A DNA stretch of 64,000 nucleotides. Origin: Vagococcus allomyrinae (GTDB taxonomy: Bacteria; Bacillota; Bacilli; Lactobacillales; Vagococcaceae). The stretch's first letter is position 1; each line of letters starts with the position of its first letter. The position numbers and the translations under genes are program-made. Where the stretch lies: assembly GCF_017829975.1 (NCBI RefSeq), contig NZ_JAEEGA010000005.1:124001-188000 (forward strand), read 5' to 3'. The notes below the pieces were generated by a model. The model saw nothing but the letters and a program-made list of their open reading frames with translations, ran no database searches and was not told the DNA's origin. Shown here piece by piece: positions 33,744 through 44,035 of this stretch.

Positions 33744-35204
33744 ATGACGGAACCAAGAAAGTTAAAGAACTATATCAACGGTGAATGGGTGGCCAGTGCT
33801 ACAACAGTCTACGAAGATGTGCTTAATCCAGCCACTGGTGAAATTATTTGCCAAGTTCCCTTGTCTACCAAAGAAGATTTAGAAGCCGCCACGCAAGCCG
33901 CTGCAACGGCCTTTGAATTATGGAAAGAGGTGGCTGTTCCAAGAAGAGCGCGAATTCTCTTTAGTTTCCAACAATTAATTGCCAAAAACGCCGAAGAACT
34001 AGCCCGGCTAATTACGATTGAAAATGGCAAAAATACGAAAGAAGCCTTAGGTGAAGTTCAGAGAGGGTTAGAAAATGTCGAATTTGCGGCAGGTGCGCCA
34101 TCCTTAATGATGGGAGATTCACTTTCTTCAATTGCGACAGATGTTGAAGCTGTTAACTACCGTTACCCGATTGGGATTGTTGGTGGCATTACCCCCTTCA
34201 ATTTCCCGATGATGGTTCCTTGTTGGATGTTTCCGATGGCGATCGCTTGTGGGAATAGTTTTATTCTAAAACCTTCTGAACGAACGCCTTTGTTAACAGA
34301 AAAGTTAGTTGAGCTATTTACAGAGGCTGGCTTACCTAAAGGGGTCTTTAATGTGGTTTATGGGGCTCATGATATTGTCAACGGTATACTGGAACATCCT
34401 GAAATAAAAGCGATTTCCTTTGTTGGTTCCAAAGCTGTCGGGGAGTATATCTACAAAAAAGGCAGCCAGCATTTAAAACGCGTCCAATCTCTAACAGGTG
34501 CCAAAAACCACAGCATCGTCCTGAAGGATGCCGATTTAGACGATACGGTCACTAATATTATTGGGGCAGCTTTTGGTTCGGCTGGCGAACGCTGTATGGC
34601 TGCCGCTGTGGTAACTGTCGAGGAAGACATTGCTGACGCGTTTATTGCCAAATTAGTTAAGGAAATCAAGCAAGTCAAAATGGGCAACGGCCTGGACGAT
34701 GGCGTCTTCTTGGGGCCAGTCATTCGCAAAGAAAACCAAACGCGAACTTTTGATTACATTGAAAAAGGGATTGCTGAAGGGGCGACATTATTAGCTGATG
34801 GCCGCGAAAACATTCCTTCTGAAGGCTTTTTCGTTGGACCGACTATTTTTGACCATGTGACAACGGAAATGACGATTTGGCAAGAGGAAGTCTTTGCACC
34901 GTTGCTGTCAATCATTCGTGTTAAAGACTTAAAAGAAGCCATCGCAACGGCGAATAAATCTGAATTTGCCAATGGGGCTTGCCTCTTTACAAATAACGCC
35001 GCCGCCATTCGCTATTTTAGAGAAACTATCGATGCGGGCATGTTGGGAATTAACCTAGGGGTTCCGGCGCCGATGGCCTTCTTCCCATTTTCAGGATGGA
35101 AATCTTCTTTCTACGGAACCTTGCACGCCAATGGCAAAGACGGCGTCGATTTCTATACCCGCAAAAAAGTGGTGACCGCTAGATATCCTAAAGCATCTAT
35201 TTAA
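33744..35204 (+). CDS. iolA: Malonate-semialdehyde / methylmalonate-semialdehyde dehydrogenase (CoA-acylating)
   Basis: The final step of inositol catabolism: malonic semialdehyde to acetyl-CoA and CO2 with NAD+ and CoA. The 486-residue aldehyde dehydrogenase has the N-terminal [12 protein letters not shown], the cofactor segment [20 protein letters not shown] (near residue 150), [13 protein letters not shown] and the catalytic cysteine in [13 protein letters not shown] (near 280). The ATG follows AAGGAGGAAATGAT. It is the first gene of the iolA-B-C-D-G-E-G-J operon. Confidence 0.95.
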   Translation: MTEPRKLKNYINGEWVASATTVYEDVLNPATGEIICQVPLSTKEDLEAATQAAATAFELWKEVAVPRRARILFSFQQLIAKNAEELARLITIENGKNTKEALGEVQRGLENVEFAAGAPSLMMGDSLSSIATDVEAVNYRYPIGIVGGITPFNFPMMVPCWMFPMAIACGNSFILKPSERTPLLTEKLVELFTEAGLPKGVFNVVYGAHDIVNGILEHPEIKAISFVGSKAVGEYIYKKGSQHLKRVQSLTGAKNHSIVLKDADLDDTVTNIIGAAFGSAGERCMAAAVVTVEEDIADAFIAKLVKEIKQVKMGNGLDDGVFLGPVIRKENQTRTFDYIEKGIAEGATLLADGRENIPSEGFFVGPTIFDHVTTEMTIWQEEVFAPLLSIIRVKDLKEAIATANKSEFANGACLFTNNAAAIRYFRETIDAGMLGINLGVPAPMAFFPFSGWKSSFYGTLHANGKDGVDFYTRKKVVTARYPKASI

Positions 35205-35263
35205 GACTCTGAATGGGGGCAACCCCCATTCTCAACAAATAATCTAAAAGGAGTTCCTTTGAC

Positions 35264-36079
35264 ATGAGCAAGCTTTTATACCCTCAACACCCACAAGCAC
35301 TTAGTCCTGGGGTGACTTTATTACAAGAAATAACTAAAACCAATGCCCCGCTGGCCTATATCGAATTAAAATTGATTGAACTAACCGCCGGAGGCAGCTA
35401 TCAGGAAACTTTAACTGAATTTGAATGTTGCGCGGTCATTTTGACAGGTAAGGCAACCCTCACTTCTGGTGACCAACAGTTTACCGATATCGGCACTCGA
35501 GAATCCGTTTTTGACAAGGTGCCAACCGATAGTGTTTACCTGCCAAGGGAAAGTCAGTTTACGGTAACCAGTCAAACAAAAGCAAAGGTGATCCTTTGCT
35601 ATTCACCGACGACTGTCACAAAAGAACTGACCTTTATTCCTGCTAAGGACAATACTACTGAAGCCCGTGGCATCCTAAACAATCAACGTCTGGTTCACAA
35701 TATTTTACCTGACTCTTCCACTATCGCAGACCGCTTATTAGTTGTGGAAGTTTATACTGAAGGTGGTAATTTTTCAAGCTACCCACCTCATAAACACGAC
35801 CAAGACAATCTGCCTGAAGAGTCTCTCTTGGAAGAAACCTACTATCATGAAATAAATCCGCCACAAGGTTTTGTCTTCCAACGGGTTTACACAGATGACC
35901 GCTCATTGGATGAAACCATGAGTGTTGAAAACGGCAGTGTGGTTGCTGTGCCAAAAGGGTATCATCCTGTTGGCGTACCTGATGGTTATACGAGCTATTA
36001 CTTAAATATCATGGCTGGGCCTGTTCGCAAGTGGCAATTTCACAACGATCCCGATCATGAATGGATTTTAAACAGATAA
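35264..36079 (+). CDS. iolB: 5-deoxy-glucuronate isomerase
   Basis: IolB isomerises 5-deoxy-D-glucuronate to 2-deoxy-5-keto-D-gluconate. The 271-residue bicupin shows the C-terminal cupin motif FSSYPPHKHDQDN (metal-binding His) followed by EETYYHEINPPQGFVFQRVY and VPKGYHPVG, which are diagnostic of IolB. The ATG follows AAAAGGAGTTCCTTTGAC. It sits between iolA and iolC. Confidence 0.95.
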   Translation: MSKLLYPQHPQALSPGVTLLQEITKTNAPLAYIELKLIELTAGGSYQETLTEFECCAVILTGKATLTSGDQQFTDIGTRESVFDKVPTDSVYLPRESQFTVTSQTKAKVILCYSPTTVTKELTFIPAKDNTTEARGILNNQRLVHNILPDSSTIADRLLVVEVYTEGGNFSSYPPHKHDQDNLPEESLLEETYYHEINPPQGFVFQRVYTDDRSLDETMSVENGSVVAVPKGYHPVGVPDGYTSYYLNIMAGPVRKWQFHNDPDHEWILNR

Positions 36080-36112
36080 GCCTCACTGAGACTTAGAAAG
36101 AAGGAGAAACTC

Positions 36113-37078
36113 ATGCAAAAAAAATACGATGTGATTGCCTTAGGTCGCGCTTGTGTTGATTTAAACGCGGTTGAATACAACCGTCCCATGGAAGAAACCA
36201 TGACATTCTCAAAATACGTTGGAGGTTCACCCGCGAACATTGCCATTGGTTCGGCTAAATTAGGACTTAAGGTTGGGTTTATTGGCAAGATTCCTGATGA
36301 TCAACACGGCCGTTTTATCGAGCACTACATGGCTAAAGCAGGTGTCGACACAAGTAATATGATCGTTGATCAAGAAGGACATAAAACTGGTTTGGCTTTT
36401 ACTGAAATCTTGAGCCCAGAGGAATGCAGTATTTTAATGTATCGCGAACAAGTCGCCGATTTATATTTAAGACCTGATGAAATCGACGAAGACTATCTCA
36501 AAGAAAGTCATTCATTGGTCATCTCAGGCACAGCCTTAGCCCAAAGCCCTTCACGGGAGGCAACTCTAAAAGCCGTGACCTTAGCCCGTAAAAATGGGAT
36601 CAAAATCGTCTTTGAATTGGATTATCGCCCGTATACTTGGCAAACTAAAGACGAAACCGCCATCTACTATTCTTTGGTGGCCCAACAGTCAGACATCGTT
36701 ATCGGAACACGAGATGAGTATGATATGATGGAAAATAGCGAGAATGGAGCAAATGATGTCACGATTGCCCAGCTATTTAAGCATCAACCAGAACTGATTG
36801 TGATTAAACACGGAGTTGAAGGTTCCTATGCGTATACTAAAGAAGGGGATACTTATCGAGGCAAAGCTTATAAAACCAAAGTCTTAAAAACTTTTGGTGC
36901 AGGCGATTCCTATGCGGCCGCTTTTCTGTATGCCTTAAATAGCGGCAAAGGCATCGAAACAGCACTTAAATATGGTAGCGCTTCGGCAGCGATTGTGGTC
37001 AGTAAACACAGCTCCTCTGAAGCCATGCCCACCGCTCTGGAAATTGAAGCCTTGATTGCGGAGCAGGACCAGAACTAA
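36113..37078 (+). CDS. iolC: 5-dehydro-2-deoxygluconokinase
   Basis: A 321-residue PfkB-family kinase that phosphorylates 2-deoxy-5-keto-gluconate at position 6. The N-terminal signature VGGSPANIAIGSAKLGLKVG (residues 39-58) and the C-terminal catalytic motif FGAGDSYAAAFLYAL (Asp base) are both intact. ELDYRPYTWQ is typical of IolC. The start follows AGAAGGAGAAACTC. The iolD start lies 25 bases after the stop. Confidence 0.95.
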   Translation: MQKKYDVIALGRACVDLNAVEYNRPMEETMTFSKYVGGSPANIAIGSAKLGLKVGFIGKIPDDQHGRFIEHYMAKAGVDTSNMIVDQEGHKTGLAFTEILSPEECSILMYREQVADLYLRPDEIDEDYLKESHSLVISGTALAQSPSREATLKAVTLARKNGIKIVFELDYRPYTWQTKDETAIYYSLVAQQSDIVIGTRDEYDMMENSENGANDVTIAQLFKHQPELIVIKHGVEGSYAYTKEGDTYRGKAYKTKVLKTFGAGDSYAAAFLYALNSGKGIETALKYGSASAAIVVSKHSSSEAMPTALEIEALIAEQDQN

Positions 37079-37103
37079 TTGTAACTGCAGAAAGGACGTT
37101 ATT

Positions 37104-39020
37104 ATGGAAAAAACGATTCGCTTAACGACGGCTCAAGCTTTAATCAACTTTATCCAACAGCAATATATTGAAATCGATGGGGAAAAAACGCCCTTTGTTG
37201 AAGGTGTCTTTAACATCTTCGGCCATGGTAATGTTCTCGGCATCGGCCAAGCCTTGGAGCAAAATCCAGGCCACTTGAAGATTTACCAAGGCAAAAACGA
37301 GCAAAGCATGGCCTTGGCTGCCATCGCTTATGGCAAAGAACAATTACGACGGAAGATTTACGCTGTGACCACTTCCGTCGGCCCAGGAGCGGCAAACCTC
37401 GTTCCTGCTGCCGGAACGGCTTTAGCCAATAACTTGCCTGTGCTACTCTTGCCGGGAGATACCTTTGCAACGAGACAGCCTGATCCTGTGCTACAACAAA
37501 TTGAACAGGCTCACAGTGGGGGGATTACAACCAATGATGCCTTAAAACCGGTCTCCCGTTACTGGGATCGGATCACCCGACCGGAACAACTAATGTCTAG
37601 TTTGATTCACGCCTTTGACGTGTTGACTAATCCAGAAACCTCTGGTCCAGTCACGATCTGCTTGTCACAAGATGTCGAAGGCGAAGCCTACGACTACCCA
37701 ATTAGCTTCTTTGAGGAACGAGTTCATTATTTGGATCGCTCCACACCTACAGAACGGGAACTAAAGGGCCTGATCAAGGCATTAAAAGACAGTCACTATC
37801 CGCTGATTGTAGTAGGGGGCGGTGCTAAATATTCAGGGGCTCGCGATATCTTGATGAGTCTTTCCGAAAAACATCAGATTCCCTTAGTCGAAACACAGGC
37901 CGGAAAATCAACCGTTGAGTCATCTTTCAAGAACAATCTCGGCGGTCTTGGGGTAACGGGTAATCTTGCGGCTAATAAAGCCGCGGCCAAGGCCGACTTA
38001 ATTATCGGAATCGGCACCCGTTATACTGATTTTACCACTGGTTCAAAGTCAGTTTTCAATTTCGAGACAGCCTCCTTTGTTAATATTAACGTCAGTCGGA
38101 CCCAAGCTTACAAGCTGGATGCCTTTCAAGTCGTCGGTGATGCCAAGGCGACCCTTGAATTATTGGACAAACATTTGGGGAACTACCTGTCCGCTTACGG
38201 CGATCAGTTAGCCCTTTATCAAGAAGAATGGCGCATAGAGCGCCAACGTTTGGCAGATATTACTTTTAATCGGGAACAATTTACACCTGAAGTTGCAGGT
38301 CATTTTACGCAAACAGACTTCATCGCTTACGCTGATGCGCTAAACACTGAAATGACTCAAACCAAGGCATTGATCATGATCAATGAGCTGATTCCTCAAA
38401 ACAGTGTGATTGTCGGATCTGCTGGCTCTCTTCCTGGTGATTTACAGAGAGTTTGGCAAAGTTCGGAACCAAATACCTACCATGTGGAATACGGTTATTC
38501 CTGCATGGGGTATGAAATTGCTGGAGCCTTAGGCGCTAAGTTAGCTCATCCTACGACAGAAGTTTATGCCATGGTTGGCGATGGCAGTTTTATGATGTTG
38601 CATACGGAGCTGGTTACCAGTCTTCAGTACCATCAAAAAATTAACGTCTTACTCTTTGATAACGCGGGTTACGGTTGTATTAATAACTTACAAATGAGCA
38701 ATGGCAGTGGTAGTTTTTACACAGAGCTAAAAGATGTTGACACCAATCAGCCGATGGTCATTAACTACGCTCAAGTCGCAGCTGGTTATGGGGCTAAAAC
38801 CTATGAGGTTCACACTTATGCAGAGCTAAAAGCTGCCTTAGCCGACGCTGAAAAACAACAGGTTTCCACCTTGATTGACATCAAAGTGTTGCCTAAAACG
38901 ATGACTGATGGCTACGATGCTTGGTGGCATGTCGGTGTAGCAGAAGTCGCTGAAAAAGAAAGTATTCAAACAGCCTTTCAAGAGAAAACTGCTAGCCTTA
39001 AACGAGCAAAAAAATATTGA
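37104..39020 (+). CDS. iolD: 3D-(3,5/4)-trihydroxycyclohexane-1,2-dione acylhydrolase
   Basis: IolD opens the cyclitol ring using thiamine diphosphate. The 638-residue protein has the three ThDP-enzyme domains; the N-terminal catalytic region includes FGHGNVLGIGQALEQ and SVGPGAANLVPAAGTALAN, and the cofactor motif GDGSFMMLHTELVT with NVLLFDNAGYGCINN is near residue 490. The start is ATG 37104 (MEKTIRLTTA) after AAAGGACGTTATT. The frame extends 48 bases further upstream into iolC without a ribosome binding site. Confidence 0.95.
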   Translation: MEKTIRLTTAQALINFIQQQYIEIDGEKTPFVEGVFNIFGHGNVLGIGQALEQNPGHLKIYQGKNEQSMALAAIAYGKEQLRRKIYAVTTSVGPGAANLVPAAGTALANNLPVLLLPGDTFATRQPDPVLQQIEQAHSGGITTNDALKPVSRYWDRITRPEQLMSSLIHAFDVLTNPETSGPVTICLSQDVEGEAYDYPISFFEERVHYLDRSTPTERELKGLIKALKDSHYPLIVVGGGAKYSGARDILMSLSEKHQIPLVETQAGKSTVESSFKNNLGGLGVTGNLAANKAAAKADLIIGIGTRYTDFTTGSKSVFNFETASFVNINVSRTQAYKLDAFQVVGDAKATLELLDKHLGNYLSAYGDQLALYQEEWRIERQRLADITFNREQFTPEVAGHFTQTDFIAYADALNTEMTQTKALIMINELIPQNSVIVGSAGSLPGDLQRVWQSSEPNTYHVEYGYSCMGYEIAGALGAKLAHPTTEVYAMVGDGSFMMLHTELVTSLQYHQKINVLLFDNAGYGCINNLQMSNGSGSFYTELKDVDTNQPMVINYAQVAAGYGAKTYEVHTYAELKAALADAEKQQVSTLIDIKVLPKTMTDGYDAWWHVGVAEVAEKESIQTAFQEKTASLKRAKKY

Positions 39021-39109
39021 GACTCCGTAAAAACCTCACTTAATTATTTGGGGTTTTTACGACCGCAACTAAGAAACTGATGCTTCATATTTCACAAGGA
39101 GGTCACCCT

Positions 39110-40132
39110 ATGTCAAACATTAGAATTGGTCTGGTTGGACTTGGACGATTAGGCATGACTCATGCCACCAATATTGCTAAAAATATTCCTGAGATGGATT
39201 TAGTGGCAATCTGTAGTCTAAATCAAGACGAATTAACCACCGCACAAGCTCTCTTGGATGTAAAAGAAACTTATTTGGACTATCAAGACATGTTGGCAAG
39301 TCCTAATCTGGACGCCATTGTCATCGTCTCACCTTCTGGTTTTCATTGCCAACAGATTCAATTGGCATTAGAGGCGGGCCTCCATGTCTTTTGCGAAAAG
39401 CCGATCGGTCTCTCACTAGCTGAAATTGATCAAACGCTGGCTGTGATTAACACCCATCCGCACCAAAAGTTTATGCTGGGATTTATGAGACGCTTCGACG
39501 ACTCTTATCAATATGCCAAACAGCTGGTAGATGCAGGAGAATTAGGCGAACTAACCGTTATTAGGTGTTATGGCATTGACCCTAGTAGCGGTATGGAAAG
39601 CTTTGTAAAATTCGCAGCTAACAGCAACAGCGGAGGTATTTTTGCTGATATGGCCATTCATGATATCGACTTAATTCGTTGGTTTAGTCAGCAAGAGATT
39701 AACCGGGTTTGGGCTCTAGGCAAAAACGCTGCTTACCCAGAGTTGGATCAAGTGAATGAGCTGGAGACGGGCACAGCGATGATGCAATTAAGTGATCACA
39801 GCATGGCACTACTAGTGACGGGGCGTAACGCAGCTCACGGCTATCATGTTGAGACAGAACTCATCGGGACAAAAGGCATGTTGCGAATTGGCGCCGCTCC
39901 TGAGAAAAATTTGGTAACTCTTTATAACGAGCAAGGCGTGGTTCGTCCCACAAGTCAAAATTTCCCTGAACGTTTTGGTCAAGCCTTTCTCACTGAAATG
40001 AAGGCTTTCGCCACCAGTATTATTGAAGATTTACCCACTCCTATCTCGGGAGTTGACGGCTTACAGGCAACGAAAATTGCCGCGGCTTGTCAACAATCTT
40101 TCGAGACAAATGAAATTGTTGAAATAGACTAA
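39110..40132 (+). CDS. Inositol 2-dehydrogenase-like oxidoreductase (first IolG homologue)
   Basis: A 340-residue Gfo/Idh/MocA-family NAD-dependent dehydrogenase. The Rossmann motif [16 protein letters not shown] is at residue 8 onward, the family motif CEKPIG near 96 and the catalytic region [16 protein letters not shown] near 170. It could oxidise myo-, chiro- or scyllo-inositol. The start is ATG 39110 after AAGGAGGTCACCCTA. It differs clearly from the second homologue at 41124-42134, so the two probably act on different inositol isomers. Confidence 0.88.
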   Translation: MSNIRIGLVGLGRLGMTHATNIAKNIPEMDLVAICSLNQDELTTAQALLDVKETYLDYQDMLASPNLDAIVIVSPSGFHCQQIQLALEAGLHVFCEKPIGLSLAEIDQTLAVINTHPHQKFMLGFMRRFDDSYQYAKQLVDAGELGELTVIRCYGIDPSSGMESFVKFAANSNSGGIFADMAIHDIDLIRWFSQQEINRVWALGKNAAYPELDQVNELETGTAMMQLSDHSMALLVTGRNAAHGYHVETELIGTKGMLRIGAAPEKNLVTLYNEQGVVRPTSQNFPERFGQAFLTEMKAFATSIIEDLPTPISGVDGLQATKIAAACQQSFETNEIVEID

Positions 40133-40170
40133 CTGTTGAATTGATAGTAGCACTACGAGGAGGAAAACTT

Positions 40171-41064
40171 ATGACAACTGCTTCACGGATTAAACTGGCA
40201 ATTGCACCGATTGCTTGGACCAATGATGATATGCCGGAACTAGGAAAAGAAAATTCTTTTGAACAATGTATCAGTGAAATGGCGCTAGCTGGGTTCACTG
40301 GCACTGAGATCGGCAATAAATATCCGAAAGATCCTGATGTTTTACGCCCTTATTTAACCTTACGACATTTGGAAGTAGCCAGTGCTTGGTTCAGTGCTTT
40401 TTTAACCACTCAACCATTTGAAGAGACGGCTGGCGCTTTTATTAAACACCGTGACTTCCTTCATGCGATGGGAGCTAAAGTGATCGTCGTCTCAGAACAG
40501 GGACATAGCATTCAAGGACAAGATTTACCTGTTTTCACAAAAAAACCGGTCTTCACTGAGGAAGAGTGGCAACGCTTAACTGAGGGGTTAGAAAAGCTTG
40601 GTGACTTAGCAGCCGAGAAGGGCATGGCGATTGTCTACCATCATCATATGGGAACTGGCGTCCAAACAACAGCAGAGATCGATCGTTTAATGGCCGAAAC
40701 TCACCCGGACAAAGTCTCCCTATTATTTGATACAGGCCACTTAGTATTCTCAGGCGAGGACCCTTTGGCTATTTACCAAGCTCATCAAAAACGAATTAAA
40801 CACATTCATTTTAAAGATATTCGCGAGGATGTGGCAAAAGAAGTGGTGGCAGAGGCGGACAGTTTTCTGACTGGCGTTAGAAAAGGCGTCTTTACCGTCC
40901 CAGGCGACGGCATGATTGACTTTAAACCTATTTGTGAGGCCATCGACGCCAGCCAGTATGAAGGATGGGTCGTAGTTGAAGCTGAGCAAGACCCAGCATT
41001 AGCTAATCCATTGGAATACGCCATTAAAGCTCGGAACTACATTAAAGGCACTTGGGCGATTTAA
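40171..41064 (+). CDS. iolE: 2-keto-myo-inositol dehydratase
   Basis: IolE removes water from 2-keto-myo-inositol to give the trihydroxycyclohexanedione used by IolD. The 297-residue TIM-barrel protein has [15 protein letters not shown] at the N-terminus, [11 protein letters not shown] (metal ligands) near residue 163, [14 protein letters not shown] and HIHFKDIRE, all conserved in IolE. The start is ATG 40171 ([10 protein letters not shown]) after GAGGAGGAAAACTT. Confidence 0.95.
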   Translation: MTTASRIKLAIAPIAWTNDDMPELGKENSFEQCISEMALAGFTGTEIGNKYPKDPDVLRPYLTLRHLEVASAWFSAFLTTQPFEETAGAFIKHRDFLHAMGAKVIVVSEQGHSIQGQDLPVFTKKPVFTEEEWQRLTEGLEKLGDLAAEKGMAIVYHHHMGTGVQTTAEIDRLMAETHPDKVSLLFDTGHLVFSGEDPLAIYQAHQKRIKHIHFKDIREDVAKEVVAEADSFLTGVRKGVFTVPGDGMIDFKPICEAIDASQYEGWVVVEAEQDPALANPLEYAIKARNYIKGTWAI

Positions 41065-41123
41065 CTGGCTCCCTGAGGTAATATAACGGAGACTGACTCC
41101 GCCAAATAGAAGGAGGAAACAGC

Positions 41124-42134
41124 ATGACAAACACAATAACAGTAGGTGTGGTAGGTGCCGGTAGAATCGGAAAATTACATGTTGAAAACATGTTGCGAAT
41201 GGACGGTGTTAGCGTCAAAACCATTGCCGATCCATTCGCCGAACGCGCTCAAGAATGGGCAGACAAGCTACACATCCCCCACTTAGTAACAGATCCAAAT
41301 GAGATTTTCTCTGATTCAGAGATTGAGGTCGTCTTTATTTGCTCACCAACTGACACTCATGTGGACTTAATCAAGCGTTCCGCTGCTGCTAACAAACATA
41401 TCTTCTGTGAAAAACCGATCAGTTTTTCTGATGAGGAAACCATGGCTGCCTATCAGGCTGTCAAAGAAGCAGGCGTTCAGATGCAAGTTGGCTTTAATCG
41501 ACGATTCGATCAAAATTACGCTCGGGTGAAAAATTATGTAGAGACGGGCAAAATCGGGGAGCTCCATATTTTGCGCATTACCTCCCGTGACCCAGAGCCA
41601 CCCACTCTCGATTATGTAAAAAGCTCTGGTGGTATCTTTATGGACATGACCATTCATGATTTTGATATGGCTCGCTTTGTGGCTGGCGAAGTAAAAGAAG
41701 TCTACGCGACAGGCGCAGCATTAGTCAATCCTGATATCGCGACTGTCGGTGATATAGACACCGCCCTCATTCAATTAACTTTTGAAAGTGGTGCTCTAGG
41801 GATTATTGATAACAGCCGGCAAGCCGTTTACGGCTACGATCAACGTATTGAAGCCTTCGGCTCAAAAGGCAGTGCAGAAAGTGCCAATGAAACAGAAACC
41901 CGCGTGAAGTTTTCATCTAATGAGTCTGTTAGTGAAGACCAACCACTTCACTTCTTCTTAGAGCGGTATAATCATGCCTACATCGATGAAGTGCAACAAT
42001 TTTTCACGGCTATTCAAACTGACTCGGCTGTCCCTTGTACTTTTGAAGACGGCATTATGGCTCAACGAATCGCAGCTGCCGCTAAAGAATCATTGACAAC
42101 CGGACGCCCAGTTGCTGTTAAAAAAATCCAATAG
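41124..42134 (+). CDS. iolG: Inositol 2-dehydrogenase
   Basis: NAD-dependent oxidation of myo-inositol to 2-keto-myo-inositol, the first catabolic step. The 336-residue Gfo/Idh/MocA protein has GVVGAGRIGKLHVENM near the start, FCEKPISFSDEE near residue 94, GFNRRFDQNYARVK and the catalytic GGIFMDMTIHDFDMARF. The last three fit IolG of Bacillus closely. The ATG follows GAAGGAGGAAACAGC. Located between iolE and iolJ. Confidence 0.92.
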   Translation: MTNTITVGVVGAGRIGKLHVENMLRMDGVSVKTIADPFAERAQEWADKLHIPHLVTDPNEIFSDSEIEVVFICSPTDTHVDLIKRSAAANKHIFCEKPISFSDEETMAAYQAVKEAGVQMQVGFNRRFDQNYARVKNYVETGKIGELHILRITSRDPEPPTLDYVKSSGGIFMDMTIHDFDMARFVAGEVKEVYATGAALVNPDIATVGDIDTALIQLTFESGALGIIDNSRQAVYGYDQRIEAFGSKGSAESANETETRVKFSSNESVSEDQPLHFFLERYNHAYIDEVQQFFTAIQTDSAVPCTFEDGIMAQRIAAAAKESLTTGRPVAVKKIQ

Positions 42135-42153
42135 AAAGATTAGAGGAAGTTCT

Positions 42154-43008
42154 ATGGCATTTGTCACTTTAAAGGACGTCTTAATCAAGGCACGAGCAGA
42201 GCACTACGCGGTTGGACAATTTAACATCAACAGCGTCCAGTGGATTGAAGCTATCTTGAAAGCCGCCCAACTTAATCAATCGCCAGTAATTGTGGCGGCT
42301 TCTGATCGGCTTATTGATTTTTTAGGTGGCTTTGACTGGATTGTTCTGGCCGTCAAAGAAACCATGTCACGGCTGGAGATTACAGTTCCTGTCGTCCTTC
42401 ACCTAGATCACGGACAATCAGTAGAAAGCTGTCTAGCAGCGATTGACGCAGGCTTTTCTTCCGTGATGTTCGATGGGTCTCATGAATCCCTTTCTGACAA
42501 TATCCGTCTGACAAAAATCGTCACTGACTATGCTAAAAAAAATGGTGTCTCCGTTGAAGCAGAAGTTGGAACGGTTGGCGGCAATGAAGATGGTTTAATC
42601 TCAGGGATTCAATACGCTGGGCTAGCAGACTGCTTGCGCCTAGTCCAAGAAACAGGGATTGATGCTCTAGCAGCCGCTCTGGGATCGGTTCACGGGGAAT
42701 ATGTCGGCAAACCTCAACTGGGCTTCACTGAAATGGCGGAGATCGCTGAAGAATGTCGCATCCCACTAGTTCTCCATGGCGCTTCTGGTATTCCTGAAGC
42801 TGATCTAACAAAAGCAATACAATTGGGACATGCTAAAATAAACATTAATACCGAGGCTAATCAAGCATGGTTTCAATCGCTTAAAGAGTCTTTAGCTTCT
42901 GCTCCCAAGAACCACGAACCACGCTTGTTATTGGCGCCAGCCACTGTTGCTATTTCAGATGTTGTCAGTGAAAAAATCAGACTTTTCGGCTCAGCTGGAA
43001 AAGCCTAA
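42154..43008 (+). CDS. iolJ: 6-phospho-5-dehydro-2-deoxy-gluconate aldolase
   Basis: A class II (zinc) aldolase that splits 2-deoxy-5-keto-gluconate-6-phosphate into dihydroxyacetone phosphate and malonic semialdehyde. The 284-residue protein contains VPVVLHLDHGQSVESCLAAI (zinc His, catalytic Asp), VEAEVGTVGGNEDG and PLVLHGASGIPEADLTKAI. The start is ATG 42154 (MAFVTLKDVL) after AGAGGAAGTTCT. It is the last gene of the operon and a strong terminator follows. Confidence 0.93.
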   Translation: MAFVTLKDVLIKARAEHYAVGQFNINSVQWIEAILKAAQLNQSPVIVAASDRLIDFLGGFDWIVLAVKETMSRLEITVPVVLHLDHGQSVESCLAAIDAGFSSVMFDGSHESLSDNIRLTKIVTDYAKKNGVSVEAEVGTVGGNEDGLISGIQYAGLADCLRLVQETGIDALAAALGSVHGEYVGKPQLGFTEMAEIAEECRIPLVLHGASGIPEADLTKAIQLGHAKININTEANQAWFQSLKESLASAPKNHEPRLLLAPATVAISDVVSEKIRLFGSAGKA

Positions 43009-43014
43009 ATACTG

Positions 43015-43050
43015 AAAAAAGAAGCTTATCGCTGATAAGCTTCTTTTTTT
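43015..43050 (+). terminator. Terminator of the iol operon
   Basis: A 10-bp stem GAAGCTTATC/GATAAGCTTC (43021-43030 with 43034-43043) with a three-base loop is preceded by A6 and followed by T7. Confidence 0.92.
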
Positions 43051-43141
43051 GCAACAAACTGACCTTTTTATGCATCCTAACTAAAAAAGATCGCTCTGAT
43101 CAAAGTCCCCATGGTATAGTTATTTTCGAGGAGGAGAGCAC

Positions 43142-43585
43142 GTGAAATTATTTTTTACAACCGATAGCGAACAAGCAAGAGATACGACAAAAATCACCAC
43201 TCACCCAGATAAGCAAACAAGCTGGCAAGAGATGGAGCGGGCCCTAAGCCAGCGAAAACAACTGACTGTCATTAACGCTAAAAATGATCGTCACGTAAAA
43301 TTAGAATTGCAACAAGTCGTGGCAATTGAAACAGAAGGATCTATGTGCAACGTTCAAACCTTAGACGGTGCCATGTTTTTGTTAAACCAACGACTCAAAA
43401 GTGTAAATGAGGCGCTCGCAAATACTCGGGTCATGCAAATCAACAATCAAGTGATGGTTAACTTAGACCATGTCACACAATTTGTCTCAGCCAGCAATGC
43501 TCGCATTGAATTGCATCTGCCCAACCAGCTAAAATATTATGTCAGCCGCCATTATCTCAAACAATTTAGGAGGAATTTTTTATGA
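43142..43585 (+). CDS. LytTR DNA-binding domain regulator
   Basis: The 147-residue protein consists mainly of a LytTR domain (about residues 45-145, including VVAIETEGSMCNVQTLDG and VNLDHVTQF). It has no receiver domain, so it is not a two-component response regulator. It starts at GTG 43142 after GAGGAGGAGAGCAC. Its stop overlaps the start of the DUF3021 gene by four bases. Such LytTR-DUF3021 pairs form small regulatory modules in which the membrane protein is thought to control the DNA-binding partner. Confidence 0.88.
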   Translation: MKLFFTTDSEQARDTTKITTHPDKQTSWQEMERALSQRKQLTVINAKNDRHVKLELQQVVAIETEGSMCNVQTLDGAMFLLNQRLKSVNEALANTRVMQINNQVMVNLDHVTQFVSASNARIELHLPNQLKYYVSRHYLKQFRRNFL

Positions 43586-43992
43586 ATCAAACACTTAAAA
43601 ACCAATTTTTTCAGGTCTTCAGCATCACCATTATTTGGGTAACCTTACTGCTTAGTCTTTTTACCCAGTCGATGGAACCTAACCTTTTATTCCTTTGGCG
43701 AATCATCGGCATTGCAGTGATTGCTGCTCTATTATTCGGTGTGCTTTACACCAGCTTATGGAGTTATTTCACCTTGCCCGCCACCGCCAATATCATCATT
43801 TCAGCTAGTTTAAATCTGGTAGGAGGATTGGCAACTGTTTGGCTGTTGTCACCAGAAATGTTCACACGCATCTTCCCTTGGACTCTCGGGATGCTAGTGC
43901 TCTCACTTATCGGGCATGTTCTTGGCTTTTACGTCTACGCCAAACGATTAAATAATCGTGATGTGGCGCATTTAAACAAACTGCTTAAATAA
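43582..43992 (+). CDS. DUF3021 family membrane protein
   Basis: A 136-residue protein with four predicted membrane helices (about residues 12-30, 38-62, 70-92 and 102-122) and a short basic cytoplasmic tail, which is the DUF3021 layout. It is translationally coupled (ATGA overlap) to the LytTR regulator and followed by a terminator, so the pair is a two-gene operon. A role as membrane anti-activator of the LytTR protein is inferred from known pairs. Confidence 0.85.
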   Translation: MNQTLKNQFFQVFSITIIWVTLLLSLFTQSMEPNLLFLWRIIGIAVIAALLFGVLYTSLWSYFTLPATANIIISASLNLVGGLATVWLLSPEMFTRIFPWTLGMLVLSLIGHVLGFYVYAKRLNNRDVAHLNKLLK

Positions 43993-44034
43993 AAGAGCGA
44001 CGAGAGTTCTAAAATTACTCTCGTCGCTCTTTTT
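43991..44034. terminator. Bidirectional terminator between DUF3021 and MazG-like genes
   Basis: A perfect 16-bp stem (43991-44006 with 44018-44033) with A- and T-tracts on both sides separates two convergent genes. Confidence 0.92.
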
Positions 44035-44035
44035 A

